Origin: JABDKJ01 sp964609215
Lineage (GTDB): Bacteria; Bacteroidota; Bacteroidia; Flavobacteriales_D; JABDKJ01
Length of the DNA stretch: 60,547 bases
Assembly: GCA_964609215.1 (NCBI GenBank)
Contig: CAZSQZ010000020.1
Span: forward strand, 1-60,547
Direction: 5' to 3'
Shown: piece by piece, positions 36,490 through 45,937 of the stretch
Numbering within the stretch: the stretch's first letter is position 1
Layout of the letters: every line of letters begins with the position of its first letter
Translations under genes and position numbers: made by a program
Notes under the pieces: model-generated
What the model saw: only the letters and a program-made list of their open reading frames with translations
Told to the model about the DNA's origin: nothing
Databases searched by the model: none

Positions 36490-38157
36490 TTAAAAATATC
36501 TCGCATTCATCGTACGCTTTCGTTGAATAGCTACTTTCTTATTCTTTGGGTATTTTACTTCAAAAGCCAATGCTACTTTTTTAGTCGCTCCAGGGCTTAC
36601 TTCAAGGTCCCAGGTAATGATTCCCGTGTCTTCATCTAAGTCTCCATTAGAAATTTCCAGTGCTTCCACTTCAATGTCATCCACTTCGGAAATAGGTATT
36701 TGATCCTTCATGGTCAACTGCAATGGAATATTTCTATTGTTCTTAATGGTCATTTCAAATTCGAATCGCTCTTTTCTTTTTGATCCAATGACCTTGTCCT
36801 TGGTAAAATCTTCTTTTTTGACTCGAGTAATCAATAATTGCTTATCTCTCCCCATAGAAATATCAATGGTATCATTGGTATTTCTGGTGTTAATTATTGA
36901 TTCTCCTACATAAGTATCACCATAATAAATATTCGCAGGGCCATCAATTAAATTCAGTTTCTGCCAATCGGATATCTTAGCAATTAAGAATGCATCTTTA
37001 TCCATTTTAGGAACCGCAAAATGCTCAAAATCAGCATCCAACTCAAAGTCATTCACCTTTACCAGATAAGATTTATTATCTGAAGGGATAGTGTATCTTT
37101 TATCTATTACAAATTCAGAACTCAACTCTGGCAGACTGACCATCATTGTTTGTACTTCTCCAACTGCATTGAAACCAATTTCTTTAAGAGCTAGATCCAA
37201 ATCATCCGAATTTGGAGAAACACTTTCAGCCATATTATCCAGTCCAAAACCATTTATTCGTCCCTTGGCTTGTTCAAACTGCGGCCCACGCATTTGATTA
37301 TAATTCAATTTCCAAGCAGTAATACTAGGAGCTGTAGCACTTTTATATGGATCAGCAGTAGACAATATGAGTTGAACTTCGTTCCAATCCAAACCACTGT
37401 TGTTGTATACCTTACCGTTGTATTTAAAATCCAATCCTTTTTCAATATCTCCCGCAATAATATCATAGGAAGGAGCCCAACCGGCACTGCTTAAAAGGTA
37501 CCTTAGTCTCACCTCCACCCTTTGTGCTCTGGGACTTTCAACCTCAACACTTACCACCTTTCTGGATGGATTCGTTTGAGCGTTTAAATCGTTCAGCTGT
37601 CTTTGCAATTTATATTGCTCGTTCTGCAGATCTTGCTTTTCCCATTCTAATTCCGTCTTTCCTTTATTGATTTCCCAAATTCTAGTTCTGAAAAAAGTGG
37701 TTGCCTTGTCCAGTTCCGCAACGGATACCGTTGCATTGCTTCCCACTATTTTTTGATTTTGGTTAAGCATTACCTTTTCCGTATGGTAACCCTCTAGGGT
37801 ATTATCAATATCCTTGAGCTTGCGCTGAATCAATTTCAACGAATCATTGATTACTGCAATTCTGGGAACTAAATCACTTGCATTTAAGAAGTCGTTTTGA
37901 GTCGCTATTCCCAACATTTGAACATCATTGCCAATGCCCACCTGCACACTCGATGGTTCCAAAGTATTGGATAAGCCCATCATTACAATATTGTTCTTTC
38001 CCGCTTTTAAATTAACCTCTGCGGTTCTTTTTATTTCTGCACCATTAAGGTAAACGGTAATTTGCTCGAACTCAGAATTTACTTTGATGGGTTTTTCCTG
38101 TGCAAAACTATTTGCACAAAAAATCAGTGCCAGAAGGCAGATGCTTAAATTTTTCAT
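36490..38157 (-). CDS. MuiA-family (DUF4139) protein
   Basis: Signal peptide from the ATG at 38157 (MKNLSICLLALIFCANSFAQ); an ATG at 38166 is also possible. The N-terminal domain ITVYLNGAEIKRTAEVNLKAGKN is DUF4140, followed by a coiled-coil (residues about 105-190) and the DUF4139 core with VEVRLRYLLSSAGWAPSYDI and a C-terminal immunoglobulin-like part (TIKNNRNIPLQLTMKDQIP ... GIITWDLEVSPGATKKV). This is the mucoidy-inhibitor A family; role unknown. The 369-bp upstream gap (38158-38526) holds repeats. Confidence 0.9.
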   Translation of the reverse strand: MKNLSICLLALIFCANSFAQEKPIKVNSEFEQITVYLNGAEIKRTAEVNLKAGKNNIVMMGLSNTLEPSSVQVGIGNDVQMLGIATQNDFLNASDLVPRIAVINDSLKLIQRKLKDIDNTLEGYHTEKVMLNQNQKIVGSNATVSVAELDKATTFFRTRIWEINKGKTELEWEKQDLQNEQYKLQRQLNDLNAQTNPSRKVVSVEVESPRAQRVEVRLRYLLSSAGWAPSYDIIAGDIEKGLDFKYNGKVYNNSGLDWNEVQLILSTADPYKSATAPSITAWKLNYNQMRGPQFEQAKGRINGFGLDNMAESVSPNSDDLDLALKEIGFNAVGEVQTMMVSLPELSSEFVIDKRYTIPSDNKSYLVKVNDFELDADFEHFAVPKMDKDAFLIAKISDWQKLNLIDGPANIYYGDTYVGESIINTRNTNDTIDISMGRDKQLLITRVKKEDFTKDKVIGSKRKERFEFEMTIKNNRNIPLQLTMKDQIPISEVDDIEVEALEISNGDLDEDTGIITWDLEVSPGATKKVALAFEVKYPKNKKVAIQRKRTMNARYF

Positions 38158-38330
38158 TGTTTCCATTTTTGTTGAATACACCTCTTTTATTGAAAAGTTC
38201 ATAAATAAAGGTATTAGAAAACGAATGAAAAAATTTTATACCTGAGATCATTATCACTGATCCTCATCGTCAATTCCCATTAATCAATCCTCAGACTAAG
38301 TAGTATGAAAATCTATTTTAAAAAAGATGG

Positions 38331-38476
38331 ATTGTACCCTTCGCTAGGTCATTTAATCTTTCCAGAGCTATTGTATCTTTCTATTGCCATTGTACCTTTC
38401 GAGTATCTCGACTTAGCTCGATAACCCAGCCTTAGGGTACAATTAAGTATAGGTCACTGAGGCTCTCGAAGTGACC
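38331..38476. repeat. Intergenic repeat cluster
   Basis: ATTGTACCCT (38331-38340) is inverted at 38434-38443 (AGGGTACAAT). ATTGTAYCYTTC occurs three times: 38331-38342, 38370-38381 and 38389-38400. GGTCACT (38452-38458) pairs with AGTGACC (38470-38476). These words look like a dispersed intergenic element. No ORF; the MuiA-like gene promoter should lie between 38158 and 38330. Confidence 0.75.
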
Positions 38477-38526
38477 GCTACTGAAACACGAAAAATGTCT
38501 AATTAGAAAATACGGTTAATTCAGGC

Positions 38527-39000
38527 TTAAAAATTCACATCAAACTCGCCCTGAGTAACCTGCACAGAATTACCATTACCATCTGTACCGGTAAACTCAA
38601 AGGTTCCTTCAGTTCCTGATGAATTTAGCTGTGATACGACAACAGTCCCAACAGGAGATAAAATATTTGTACCCCACATGTCTCCATTACTCGCATTATA
38701 AGTGGCGATATTTAAATTGGCTCCACCAACAAAATAGGTTCCTGCAGAATCTATACCTAGAATACTTATTTGAATTAAAGAACCGTCATTTCTCTCTCCC
38801 CTTAACTGAAGTTGAGATCCTGCCCAAAGAGCTAGATCGATGAATTGTGATTCCCAAGAACTTCCATCCACAGTGGCTGATATCATTCCTTGGTCAGCAT
38901 TACCTCCTGGGTTCATATTTCCGTTTTGGTCTTCTTCTTTATTACATGCACATGAAATAAAGAAAAGACCGATTAAGAGCATATTGATGTAAAACTTCAT
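38527..39000 (-). CDS. Small lipoprotein, DUF6252-like
   Basis: Lipoprotein signal MKFYINMLLIGLFFISC. A short acidic linker (NKEEDQNGNMNPGGN) leads to MISATVDGSSWES and a beta-rich domain ending in TGTDGNGNSVQVTQGEFDVNF, which resembles the lipocalin-like DUF6252 group. The ATG overlaps the stop of the preceding gene by 4 bp (ATGA), so the two are translationally coupled. Function unknown. Confidence 0.72.
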   Translation of the reverse strand: MKFYINMLLIGLFFISCACNKEEDQNGNMNPGGNADQGMISATVDGSSWESQFIDLALWAGSQLQLRGERNDGSLIQISILGIDSAGTYFVGGANLNIATYNASNGDMWGTNILSPVGTVVVSQLNSSGTEGTFEFTGTDGNGNSVQVTQGEFDVNF

Positions 39001-39530
39001 TTGTTTGATTTTAATTGAATGTTAAATAAGATTCCCGCTGAAATAACTAACTGATCAAATTGACCAAGTACATATTTGATTTCAGAGCTTGCTTGAATTT
39101 TTTCATTGATGGCATATTCCAACCCTCCTCCCAGATTGAGTCCCACTGAAGTATCTGATCCTGAACTTAGAAAAGTTCCACCTCCGAAAAAGTTGGGCAC
39201 CTCGATTTCAAAACTGTAGATCGTTATATTGATTCCACCAAGGGGATAGAATGTTATGCTTCCAGATTGATGAGCCCGGTAATGTGCATCAAAATTTAGC
39301 GACCATAAAGAGATTTTAGACTCAAAGCCACCTTCACCTTCTTTGTTGGGAAAAAATATGTTTATGCCCAAGGCTCCGTCTATATTTTCGGACAAGGAAT
39401 AAATTCCCTTTAAATAGAATCCAGGCTGAGATATTTCAGTTCCATATAACAATCCTCCACCTGACTTTAATTGGGCGAAAACTGGAAGGGAAATCCAAAC
39501 GATAATAAGTGTTACAATGATCTTTTTCAT
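38997..39530 (-). CDS. Outer-membrane beta-barrel protein
   Basis: Signal peptide ends at PVFAQ. The rest alternates like an OmpW/PorT-type small barrel: LLYGTEISQPGFYLKGIYSL, ALGINIFFP, WSLNFDAHYRA, SVGLNLGGGLEYAINEKIQASSEIKY, and the final ISAGILFNIQLK. It would insert in the outer membrane. It lies between the T9SS cargo gene (5 bp away) and the small lipoprotein (overlap), so the three form one operon. Confidence 0.78.
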   Translation of the reverse strand: MKKIIVTLIIVWISLPVFAQLKSGGGLLYGTEISQPGFYLKGIYSLSENIDGALGINIFFPNKEGEGGFESKISLWSLNFDAHYRAHQSGSITFYPLGGINITIYSFEIEVPNFFGGGTFLSSGSDTSVGLNLGGGLEYAINEKIQASSEIKYVLGQFDQLVISAGILFNIQLKSNK

Positions 39531-39535
39531 GCTGC

Positions 39536-41251
39536 TTAATTATTCAGAATTACCTTATGCGTATAGCTTCTCGTATCGTCCTTTATTCTTAGAAAATAAA
39601 GGTGATTGCTGCTTATAGTCCTAAGCCTTATGGAGTTGTTCAAAAAATCCATATTTCCGGATTGCTGAATGCTTCCTGTTGGATCCATCAGTTCATAAGA
39701 ATAAGATTGGTTAGGTAGAAGTCCATCTATAAAAAACACTCCTGTTGTGGGGTTTGGATACAATCCATAAGGCGAATCTTTTAGATCAAATAAACCTACT
39801 GAAAGGTCAAATGCTTCCTGAGGGTTTATTTTAATGAGATACATGTGATAAGCGTTGGATTCACTATCTAAAGAGGTATTGTCGAGTTGTAAAAGTTCCC
39901 TGAACCTTCCTGTAATTATGATATTACCTTCATGGTCAAATTTCATTTCTCCTATTCTGAAATCACCAAAGTCATCGTCAAATACGAACTGTATGACATC
40001 TACATAATCACCGTTTGGATCATAGACGGAAATATATCCCTCAAACTGTCCAAGACCTCCAAGGGTATCTTCTCCGAAAACTGGGCCTCCAATAAAATCT
40101 GCCGATTCCATTAAGCCAAACGAATAGGTAAAACCATTGGGTGCTGTGAGTATTTGTTCAGAAAGAACTCCTGCTGCAATGACTTGTTCGTTTCCATTAT
40201 AATAGGGTTTTTGCCATATAAATTCACCCGTAGGGCTCAACTTCCAAAGCGAATGATTAACTCCGGTAGTGGAATGTTGCACTCCGTCAATTTCAACCCA
40301 AAAAGGTTGATGAAATGCCAAGTACAAGTTGTTCTGAGCATCCAATCCATGACCATCTGGTTTAAGATTAAAGGAAAGGTGACCTAATGATTGCCACCAA
40401 TTGATTCCTCCATTTGTATTCATACTTCCAACCATAACTGACCTTGCTCCATACGGTCTTTCAAGCTGAGAAACATCATCATATATTATATCTGATCTGA
40501 GTTCACCGGAAATAATGATGTTTTGCTCCGAATCAAAAGACATCTCAACATCAGTTAATAAACCGTCTCCATGCTTGAACCATAGCAGTTCACCGTCTTG
40601 ATTTAAACTGCAAAAGAAAAAGGATAAGGCTGGACTGTCCGTGTCAAATACCTGACCATCAATCGTTGCAGTAGGTGAATCTATAGTTCCTGAAATAAAA
40701 ATTTGTCCTGAGCTTGAAACCAAAACATCATTAGGTCGAATAAGTTGCCCTCCCAATACATCTTGAGATAGTATGGTTTGTGCCCATATCCAATCTCCAT
40801 CTGAATCTATTTTGGCAACAAAGAGATCATCTTCACCACTTCCCAGTTCTTGAAAAGATCCAAAGTCTAAGATGGTAAACGAATTGGTATGAGAATAATA
40901 TCCAGCAATAATAAGATCACCATTTCCATCAATATTGATGTCGGTCAACTCGTTATTACTTCCACCAGAAATCTTCCTTAACCATTGAATCTCTCCTTCT
41001 GAATTGTACTTGGCGATAAAGTTTCTTTCAAAAGACCCTTGAAAATCAAACCCATCAAATTGAGCATTATTCGCAGTACCTACCACATAAACATTTCCAA
41101 GCCCATCCGCAATAATATCATTACCGATTGCGGTGCCTTGATTAGCAGAAATGCCAATGCTTTGCCTCGCCCACTCTACAATTTGGCTTTTGGAATTTGA
41201 ATAAAGAAAGGTAGTAAAAACGATTAGGCTAAATATTTTAATTATGTGCAT
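39536..41251 (-). CDS. SBBP-repeat-like secreted protein with type A T9SS domain
   Basis: Signal peptide ends at SNSKSQ. The body carries repeated phrases of the SBBP/YWTD kind: DGLGNVYVVGTAN, DGNGDLIIAGYYSH, SSGQIFISGTIDS, DAQNNLYLAFHQ and DHEGNIIITGRF, which suggest a beta-propeller. C-terminus: LYPNPTTGVFFIDGLLPN ... YFLRIKDDTRSYTHKVILN, a type A T9SS domain. Secreted, exact role unknown. It is followed by a barrel protein and lipoprotein on the same strand. Confidence 0.82.
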   Translation of the reverse strand: MHIIKIFSLIVFTTFLYSNSKSQIVEWARQSIGISANQGTAIGNDIIADGLGNVYVVGTANNAQFDGFDFQGSFERNFIAKYNSEGEIQWLRKISGGSNNELTDINIDGNGDLIIAGYYSHTNSFTILDFGSFQELGSGEDDLFVAKIDSDGDWIWAQTILSQDVLGGQLIRPNDVLVSSSGQIFISGTIDSPTATIDGQVFDTDSPALSFFFCSLNQDGELLWFKHGDGLLTDVEMSFDSEQNIIISGELRSDIIYDDVSQLERPYGARSVMVGSMNTNGGINWWQSLGHLSFNLKPDGHGLDAQNNLYLAFHQPFWVEIDGVQHSTTGVNHSLWKLSPTGEFIWQKPYYNGNEQVIAAGVLSEQILTAPNGFTYSFGLMESADFIGGPVFGEDTLGGLGQFEGYISVYDPNGDYVDVIQFVFDDDFGDFRIGEMKFDHEGNIIITGRFRELLQLDNTSLDSESNAYHMYLIKINPQEAFDLSVGLFDLKDSPYGLYPNPTTGVFFIDGLLPNQSYSYELMDPTGSIQQSGNMDFLNNSIRLRTISSNHLYFLRIKDDTRSYTHKVILNN

Positions 41252-41337
41252 GATTAGATTTTATAAGTCAATAATGACTTGAGTTGCACACAAAATTATC
41301 TGAGTTCGGGCCTTCTAATCTCCCCCAAATAGGGGAT

Positions 41338-42012
41338 TTAAATAAGCCCCTTTTTGATGGCTTTTTTCACAACTTCTGCCCGAGAATTAACCTGAAGTTT
41401 GGTGTATATATTTTTGATATGAGACTTAACGGTTTCGGCACTGACAAATAATTCATTTGAAATGGCCTTGTAATTATAACCATCTGTCAAAAATTTCAAT
41501 ACTTCATTTTCTCTTTTAGATAATGGATTGTCGTTGGGATGATTGAAAAATGAACGTGTTACTTTTCTGGCAATTCCAGAACTCATAGGCGATCCTCCCT
41601 TATGCACTTCTTCAATTGCTTTTAATATTTCCACGGGCCCAGAATCTTTTACTAAATAACCTGTAGCTCCCGCACATAGCGATTGAAAAATAGAATCCTC
41701 ATCATCGTGAACACTCAACATGACAAAATCAACCTCAGGTAATAGGGGCTTTAATTTTCGAACAGCTTCAATCCCTGAGGCTCCAGAAAAGTCTATATCC
41801 ATTAATACTACATTCACATAAATAGATGGAATTTCCTTTATTGCAGATTCCGCATCAATGAATGTATGTTTACAATGAAAGCCCAATGTTCCAGAAATAA
41901 TTAATGAAAGTGTTTCTCTTATTTCATCATTATCTTCTACAACTGCTACATGAATTATTTCATTTGTTTTTGCCATGCCTTCAAATTTAGAGCTCGTCTT
42001 TTCAAATTTCAT
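41338..42012 (-). CDS. NarL/LuxR-type response regulator
   Basis: Receiver domain with acidic pair VVEDND, phosphoacceptor Asp72 in VVLMDIDFSGASG and the switch lysine in GYLVKDSGP, then a LuxR-type HTH (LSKRENEVLKFLTDGYNYKAISNELFVSAETVKSHIKN-type region at the C-terminus). The ATG at 42012 overlaps the kinase stop by 4 bp (ATGA), so it is translationally coupled; an internal ATG at 41976 (MAKTNEIIHVAVVED) is the alternative start. It should be the partner of the kinase encoded directly upstream. Confidence 0.92.
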   Translation of the reverse strand: MKFEKTSSKFEGMAKTNEIIHVAVVEDNDEIRETLSLIISGTLGFHCKHTFIDAESAIKEIPSIYVNVVLMDIDFSGASGIEAVRKLKPLLPEVDFVMLSVHDDEDSIFQSLCAGATGYLVKDSGPVEILKAIEEVHKGGSPMSSGIARKVTRSFFNHPNDNPLSKRENEVLKFLTDGYNYKAISNELFVSAETVKSHIKNIYTKLQVNSRAEVVKKAIKKGLI

Positions 42013-45000
42013 CCCGCATAAGAGGGAGTCAATTGAACTTCATTTTCAAATGCTATAGAAATTTTTGTTCCTTCTTTTGAAGAAGAAATATTCAATGGAA
42101 TATCCAAGGACTTCATTCGGTCTGACATATTATTCAGACCATATCCTTTTATCACTTTATTTGGATCAAATCCAATTCCATTATCCAGCAAAGACAAAAT
42201 GATTTTATCATCTTCAACCATTGATTTAAAAAGCACTTTTTGAGCTTTGGAATGTTTCAGTGCATTATTCATCGCCTCTTTAAAAAACAAGAGCACTTGT
42301 CTTTTAAACTCAGGGTCCAATAACTTCTCCTCATGCTTTTTTGAATTCAAATCTACCCTAAAGTCAATTTCGCTATCCTGAAAAATTTGATCTCCAAACT
42401 CTTGTAAACGAACTAAAAGAGATTTTAAAGAATCTTTTTTGACATCAAATGTCCAAATGAAATCTCTAATACCATTGGACAGATCTTTTACATTGGCGTT
42501 AATCTTCATTAAAACATTGGCTTGTTCTGCGTTTCCACTATCATTTCTGGACAGTAGTTCTGAATAGAGCGATATTTTAGTCAAGTTATGGCCCAGATCA
42601 TCGTGAAAATCCTGAGCTGATTTTGCTCTTAATTTTTCTCTCTCTTCCAGTCTTGCTATTTCCAAATCTCTTTTTCTTTCCAAAGCTTTAATTTTCCTTT
42701 GCGTTCTGAAACGGATAAAGAAAATACAGAATAAAAAGGCAAGCAACCCATAAGAGATATATGCCCAAAGGGATTGCCATGGTGGCGGTGCAATACGGAT
42801 GAACAAAGGTTCACTCTCCTTTGACCAAACACCGCTGCTATTGGAGGCTTTAAATGAAAAAGAATAATCTCCTGGCTTCAGTTCATTAAAACGTATCTCA
42901 CTGGTATTGCTCTTTATCCATTCACTGCTTGAACCGGTCAATCTCCACTGATAGGTATTTTTTTCTGGCAAGGAATAATTTAAACAAGCGATGTCAAAGC
43001 CAATGGAATTCTCATGCCATTTTAAATCCAACTCGCTGGTATTTGAGATGTTATTACCCAATAAGATTCTATTGTTTAAGGTATCTCCAGCAGAAATAAT
43101 TTCATTAGACACCCATAAATTTCTTATGGTTACCATAGGTTGATAAAGGTCTCTCCTAAAATTATCTGGCTGACAAATATTCAAGCCATTGCTCCCTCCA
43201 AAAAACAATTGAGTTCCGGAACTATAGGAAGCCCTTATACCAAATTGATTTCCTTGCAGACCATTAATTGAAGTGTAGTGTCCCTCAACGATGTTGTTTT
43301 TGTTCTTAGCGTAAATTGCCGAATCTGGATTAAAAAATACAATTCCCAAATTTGTGGAAAGCCACAAACGTCCTTTATGATCTTCAACAATATCAGCAAT
43401 AAAGGAGTTGGGTAATCCTTCTTGTATGCCAAAGGATTTGAACTTAATTTCTTTAGAATCTTCTTCCTCTAAAACCAGATTAATCCCATTACTGGTTCCT
43501 ACCCAAAGTCTTTCTTTTGAATCCAGATGAAGTTTATGAACACTCTTGTTGCTTAATGAAAATTCTGAATAAATGTCTTCTTTAAAGACTTGGAAATGAG
43601 CGGTATCTTCTTCGCTTTCAGGAATGAATTTGCTAAGCCCACTAAATGTTCCAAACCACATGGCCCCGTGCTTGTCTTTTTCAATGGTATAGGTGCAACT
43701 GTTGACATGTGCTTTGGGATTGGACTCATCACTTTCATAATTGAAGAACAGGGGTTCTGCAGAAGCATTTGGATGAAACAACATTTTAGAAAGCCCTCCA
43801 TACGTTGCAACCCAATACACACCTTCCTTCTCTTGGTAAATAGAATAACAAAAATTATGCGCCAAGCCATTTTGGTGATTGATATGTTGCCATTCATCAG
43901 TGTATTTTTTTGTTTTATGAATAAACTGAATACCGCTATAGGTCGCTACCCAAATATATCCGTGGCTATCTTCATAAACATCAAATATTTGATCACTTAG
44001 GAAGGTCTTTCTTGAATGCTTATTTAAGTGGCGGAATTCATCGTCATTAAGATTTTCAGAAACATTTATTCCCTTGTCCTTCGTGCCAACCCAGGTATTC
44101 CCATCTGAATCTACAAGCACGGTTTGAACTATGTTTTGATTCAAACTTTTAGCACGTTCAGGAGCATTTTTAATGGTTTTAAAATTTGATAAAACAGGAT
44201 CGTATTTATTCAAACCTGCGGAAGTTCCAATCCAAAGAACTCTGGTTGAATCAGAAAACACATCCAGTATTTCATTGCTGGCTATGCTATTGGGTCTGCT
44301 TGGTTCACTAGTGATATGTTGAAAGCTTATCTCATCATTTTCAAAGTTATTTAGATCCGACCATTTCGCACCACCATCAAAAGTGCCCACCCACAAACGG
44401 TTATTATTATCTATATGGATAGCGTTTACTTTATAATGGTCAAGGTTGTTTGCTATTTCCTGATCAGGTGTAATTCTTTTAAATTTCAGGTCGGTTATAT
44501 TAGCACCAATACTTCTGGATAGTCCATTGAAAGAACCTATCCATATATTTCCGTTTTTATCTTTATCTAGAGCCCACACGTAATCAGAGGCAATACTATT
44601 CAGGTCTTCAGCATCATATTTATAATTCACTATTTCAGAACTACTGATTCCAAAGTATTCATTTAGAATAAAAAGCCCGCTATTGGTTGCACACCACATA
44701 TTTCCATTTTCATCATTCAGTAAAGACCAAGCTGCTATGTTATTTGATCCAGTCTCCAATAGTTTCACTTTTTCAAATTCTCCTGATAGTGGATTTACAT
44801 GAAAGATACCAGTATAGGTAGCTATCCAAATACGATTGTTTTTATCAAACTCAATGTCCTGAATAAAGTTAGCCGAAGAAGTGGTCTCACTGCTATCTTC
44901 ATTAATATATCTATGGAACTTTCCTGTTCTAAAATCATATCGGTTTAAACCAAATTCCGTTCCCACCCAAATTTCACCTTCGGGGGATGTTCTGATTTTT

Positions 45001-45260
45001 GTAATCCCGTTATCACTTATTGAATGGTTATTCCCTTTAAGTGACCTATGGACAACAATTTCGTTTCCTGCAAATTGATTTAAGCCATCATTTGTACCTA
45101 CCCATAAGTACCCAATATGATCTTTGAGTATGCTCCTTACCCCACCATTTGCCATTTTTTCATTTTCAGTAAAGTCACTGAAAACAAATTCCTGCCCTGA
45201 TATCTCATTTAAGGGTAATAGAAATAGAAGAAGTGCGACTATGTGTGTATTGAAAGCCAA
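42009..45260 (-). CDS. Periplasmic propeller sensor histidine kinase (HisKA_3)
   Basis: Signal peptide, then about 700 residues of two-component regulator propeller repeats (typically GYLWVGTNDGLNQ, EIWVGTEFGLNRY, RIWIATYTGIFHV), a Y_Y_Y domain (YQWRLTGSSSEW ... LKPGDYSFSFKASN), one transmembrane helix near 831-849, a coiled-coil and a HisKA_3 domain with His886 in DFHDDLGHNLTKISL. The ATPase part shows EAMNNALKHS (N box) and DNGIGFDP (G1). The only available start is TTG at 45260. Ligand unknown; the layout is HTCS-like, but the regulator is a separate NarL-type protein encoded in the overlapping next gene. Confidence 0.92.
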   Translation of the reverse strand: MAFNTHIVALLLFLLPLNEISGQEFVFSDFTENEKMANGGVRSILKDHIGYLWVGTNDGLNQFAGNEIVVHRSLKGNNHSISDNGITKIRTSPEGEIWVGTEFGLNRYDFRTGKFHRYINEDSSETTSSANFIQDIEFDKNNRIWIATYTGIFHVNPLSGEFEKVKLLETGSNNIAAWSLLNDENGNMWCATNSGLFILNEYFGISSSEIVNYKYDAEDLNSIASDYVWALDKDKNGNIWIGSFNGLSRSIGANITDLKFKRITPDQEIANNLDHYKVNAIHIDNNNRLWVGTFDGGAKWSDLNNFENDEISFQHITSEPSRPNSIASNEILDVFSDSTRVLWIGTSAGLNKYDPVLSNFKTIKNAPERAKSLNQNIVQTVLVDSDGNTWVGTKDKGINVSENLNDDEFRHLNKHSRKTFLSDQIFDVYEDSHGYIWVATYSGIQFIHKTKKYTDEWQHINHQNGLAHNFCYSIYQEKEGVYWVATYGGLSKMLFHPNASAEPLFFNYESDESNPKAHVNSCTYTIEKDKHGAMWFGTFSGLSKFIPESEEDTAHFQVFKEDIYSEFSLSNKSVHKLHLDSKERLWVGTSNGINLVLEEEDSKEIKFKSFGIQEGLPNSFIADIVEDHKGRLWLSTNLGIVFFNPDSAIYAKNKNNIVEGHYTSINGLQGNQFGIRASYSSGTQLFFGGSNGLNICQPDNFRRDLYQPMVTIRNLWVSNEIISAGDTLNNRILLGNNISNTSELDLKWHENSIGFDIACLNYSLPEKNTYQWRLTGSSSEWIKSNTSEIRFNELKPGDYSFSFKASNSSGVWSKESEPLFIRIAPPPWQSLWAYISYGLLAFLFCIFFIRFRTQRKIKALERKRDLEIARLEEREKLRAKSAQDFHDDLGHNLTKISLYSELLSRNDSGNAEQANVLMKINANVKDLSNGIRDFIWTFDVKKDSLKSLLVRLQEFGDQIFQDSEIDFRVDLNSKKHEEKLLDPEFKRQVLLFFKEAMNNALKHSKAQKVLFKSMVEDDKIILSLLDNGIGFDPNKVIKGYGLNNMSDRMKSLDIPLNISSSKEGTKISIAFENEVQLTPSYAG

Positions 45261-45340
45261 AACTTGACAAAAGCACCTAAATTATAAATAATATCAGGTA
45301 ATGGAGAGAAATTCAACACAAGGACTTCATAAAATCCCTC

Positions 45341-45937
45341 TTAGTTTTCCCTAATATGGGTCATAATACCAACTGTAGTAAATAGAGAGGCCACAAGAAG
45401 TGCTATGTTGGCTCCAAGCCAATGCATCATTTTGAAAAGTATGGCAATACAAAAAAGCCCTAGCCCGAAGAATGTGAAAAAACGAGAAACTTGCCATAAT
45501 CGTTTTAGCTTCAAACTGGTGTTTTCATTATTAAAATAAGCCATTCCCTGAACAGATAAAATATAAATGAGTAAAGTCAATGTAGCACCCCAAAGAAAAT
45601 AGCTGATCATTTGAGGCAAACTATAGTACAAATATTCTCCAAAAAGCACGAGCAAACAATACAAACAAACGAAAGAAAATTTCACATAATCCAAGTGTTT
45701 TTTGCTTCCCTTTCTGATAAAGCGCCATGAATATGCCAGCAGTAAAATGGCCAACATTCCAGGAACGAAATACATGGGAACTGGCCAGTGTAAAATTTTG
45801 AAAACAAAAGTGAGAAGCACGAATGAAAGGCTAATCCTTAGAATCCATGAAATAAGTTTATCAGCGGACTCTTTCTTTTTTGGCTGGGCAGAAAAAACAT
45901 CATTATCCAGAATATCAATCCTTTCCTTCATCATCAT
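45341..45937 (-). CDS. Hypothetical multi-pass membrane protein with two HW motifs
   Basis: The first ATGs are at 45937 and the next two codons; the 23-bp overlap with the phoH stop implies coupling. About 198 residues and six hydrophobic helices, with similar phrases FKILHWPVPM and FKMMHWLGANI in the first and last helices. Helix motifs of the type F-K-x-x-H-W recur in Bacteroidota membrane proteins, among them GldL, but overall similarity is not established. Function unknown. Confidence 0.7.
   Translation of the reverse strand: MMMKERIDILDNDVFSAQPKKKESADKLISWILRISLSFVLLTFVFKILHWPVPMYFVPGMLAILLLAYSWRFIRKGSKKHLDYVKFSFVCLYCLLVLFGEYLYYSLPQMISYFLWGATLTLLIYILSVQGMAYFNNENTSLKLKRLWQVSRFFTFFGLGLFCIAILFKMMHWLGANIALLVASLFTTVGIMTHIREN

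Noticed and set aside
36490..38157. Plus-strand frames in the muiA region
   Set aside because: Short shadows of the minus-strand gene.
43590..44000. Plus-strand 136-codon frame inside the kinase gene
   Set aside because: Antisense shadow of propeller repeats; no coding character.
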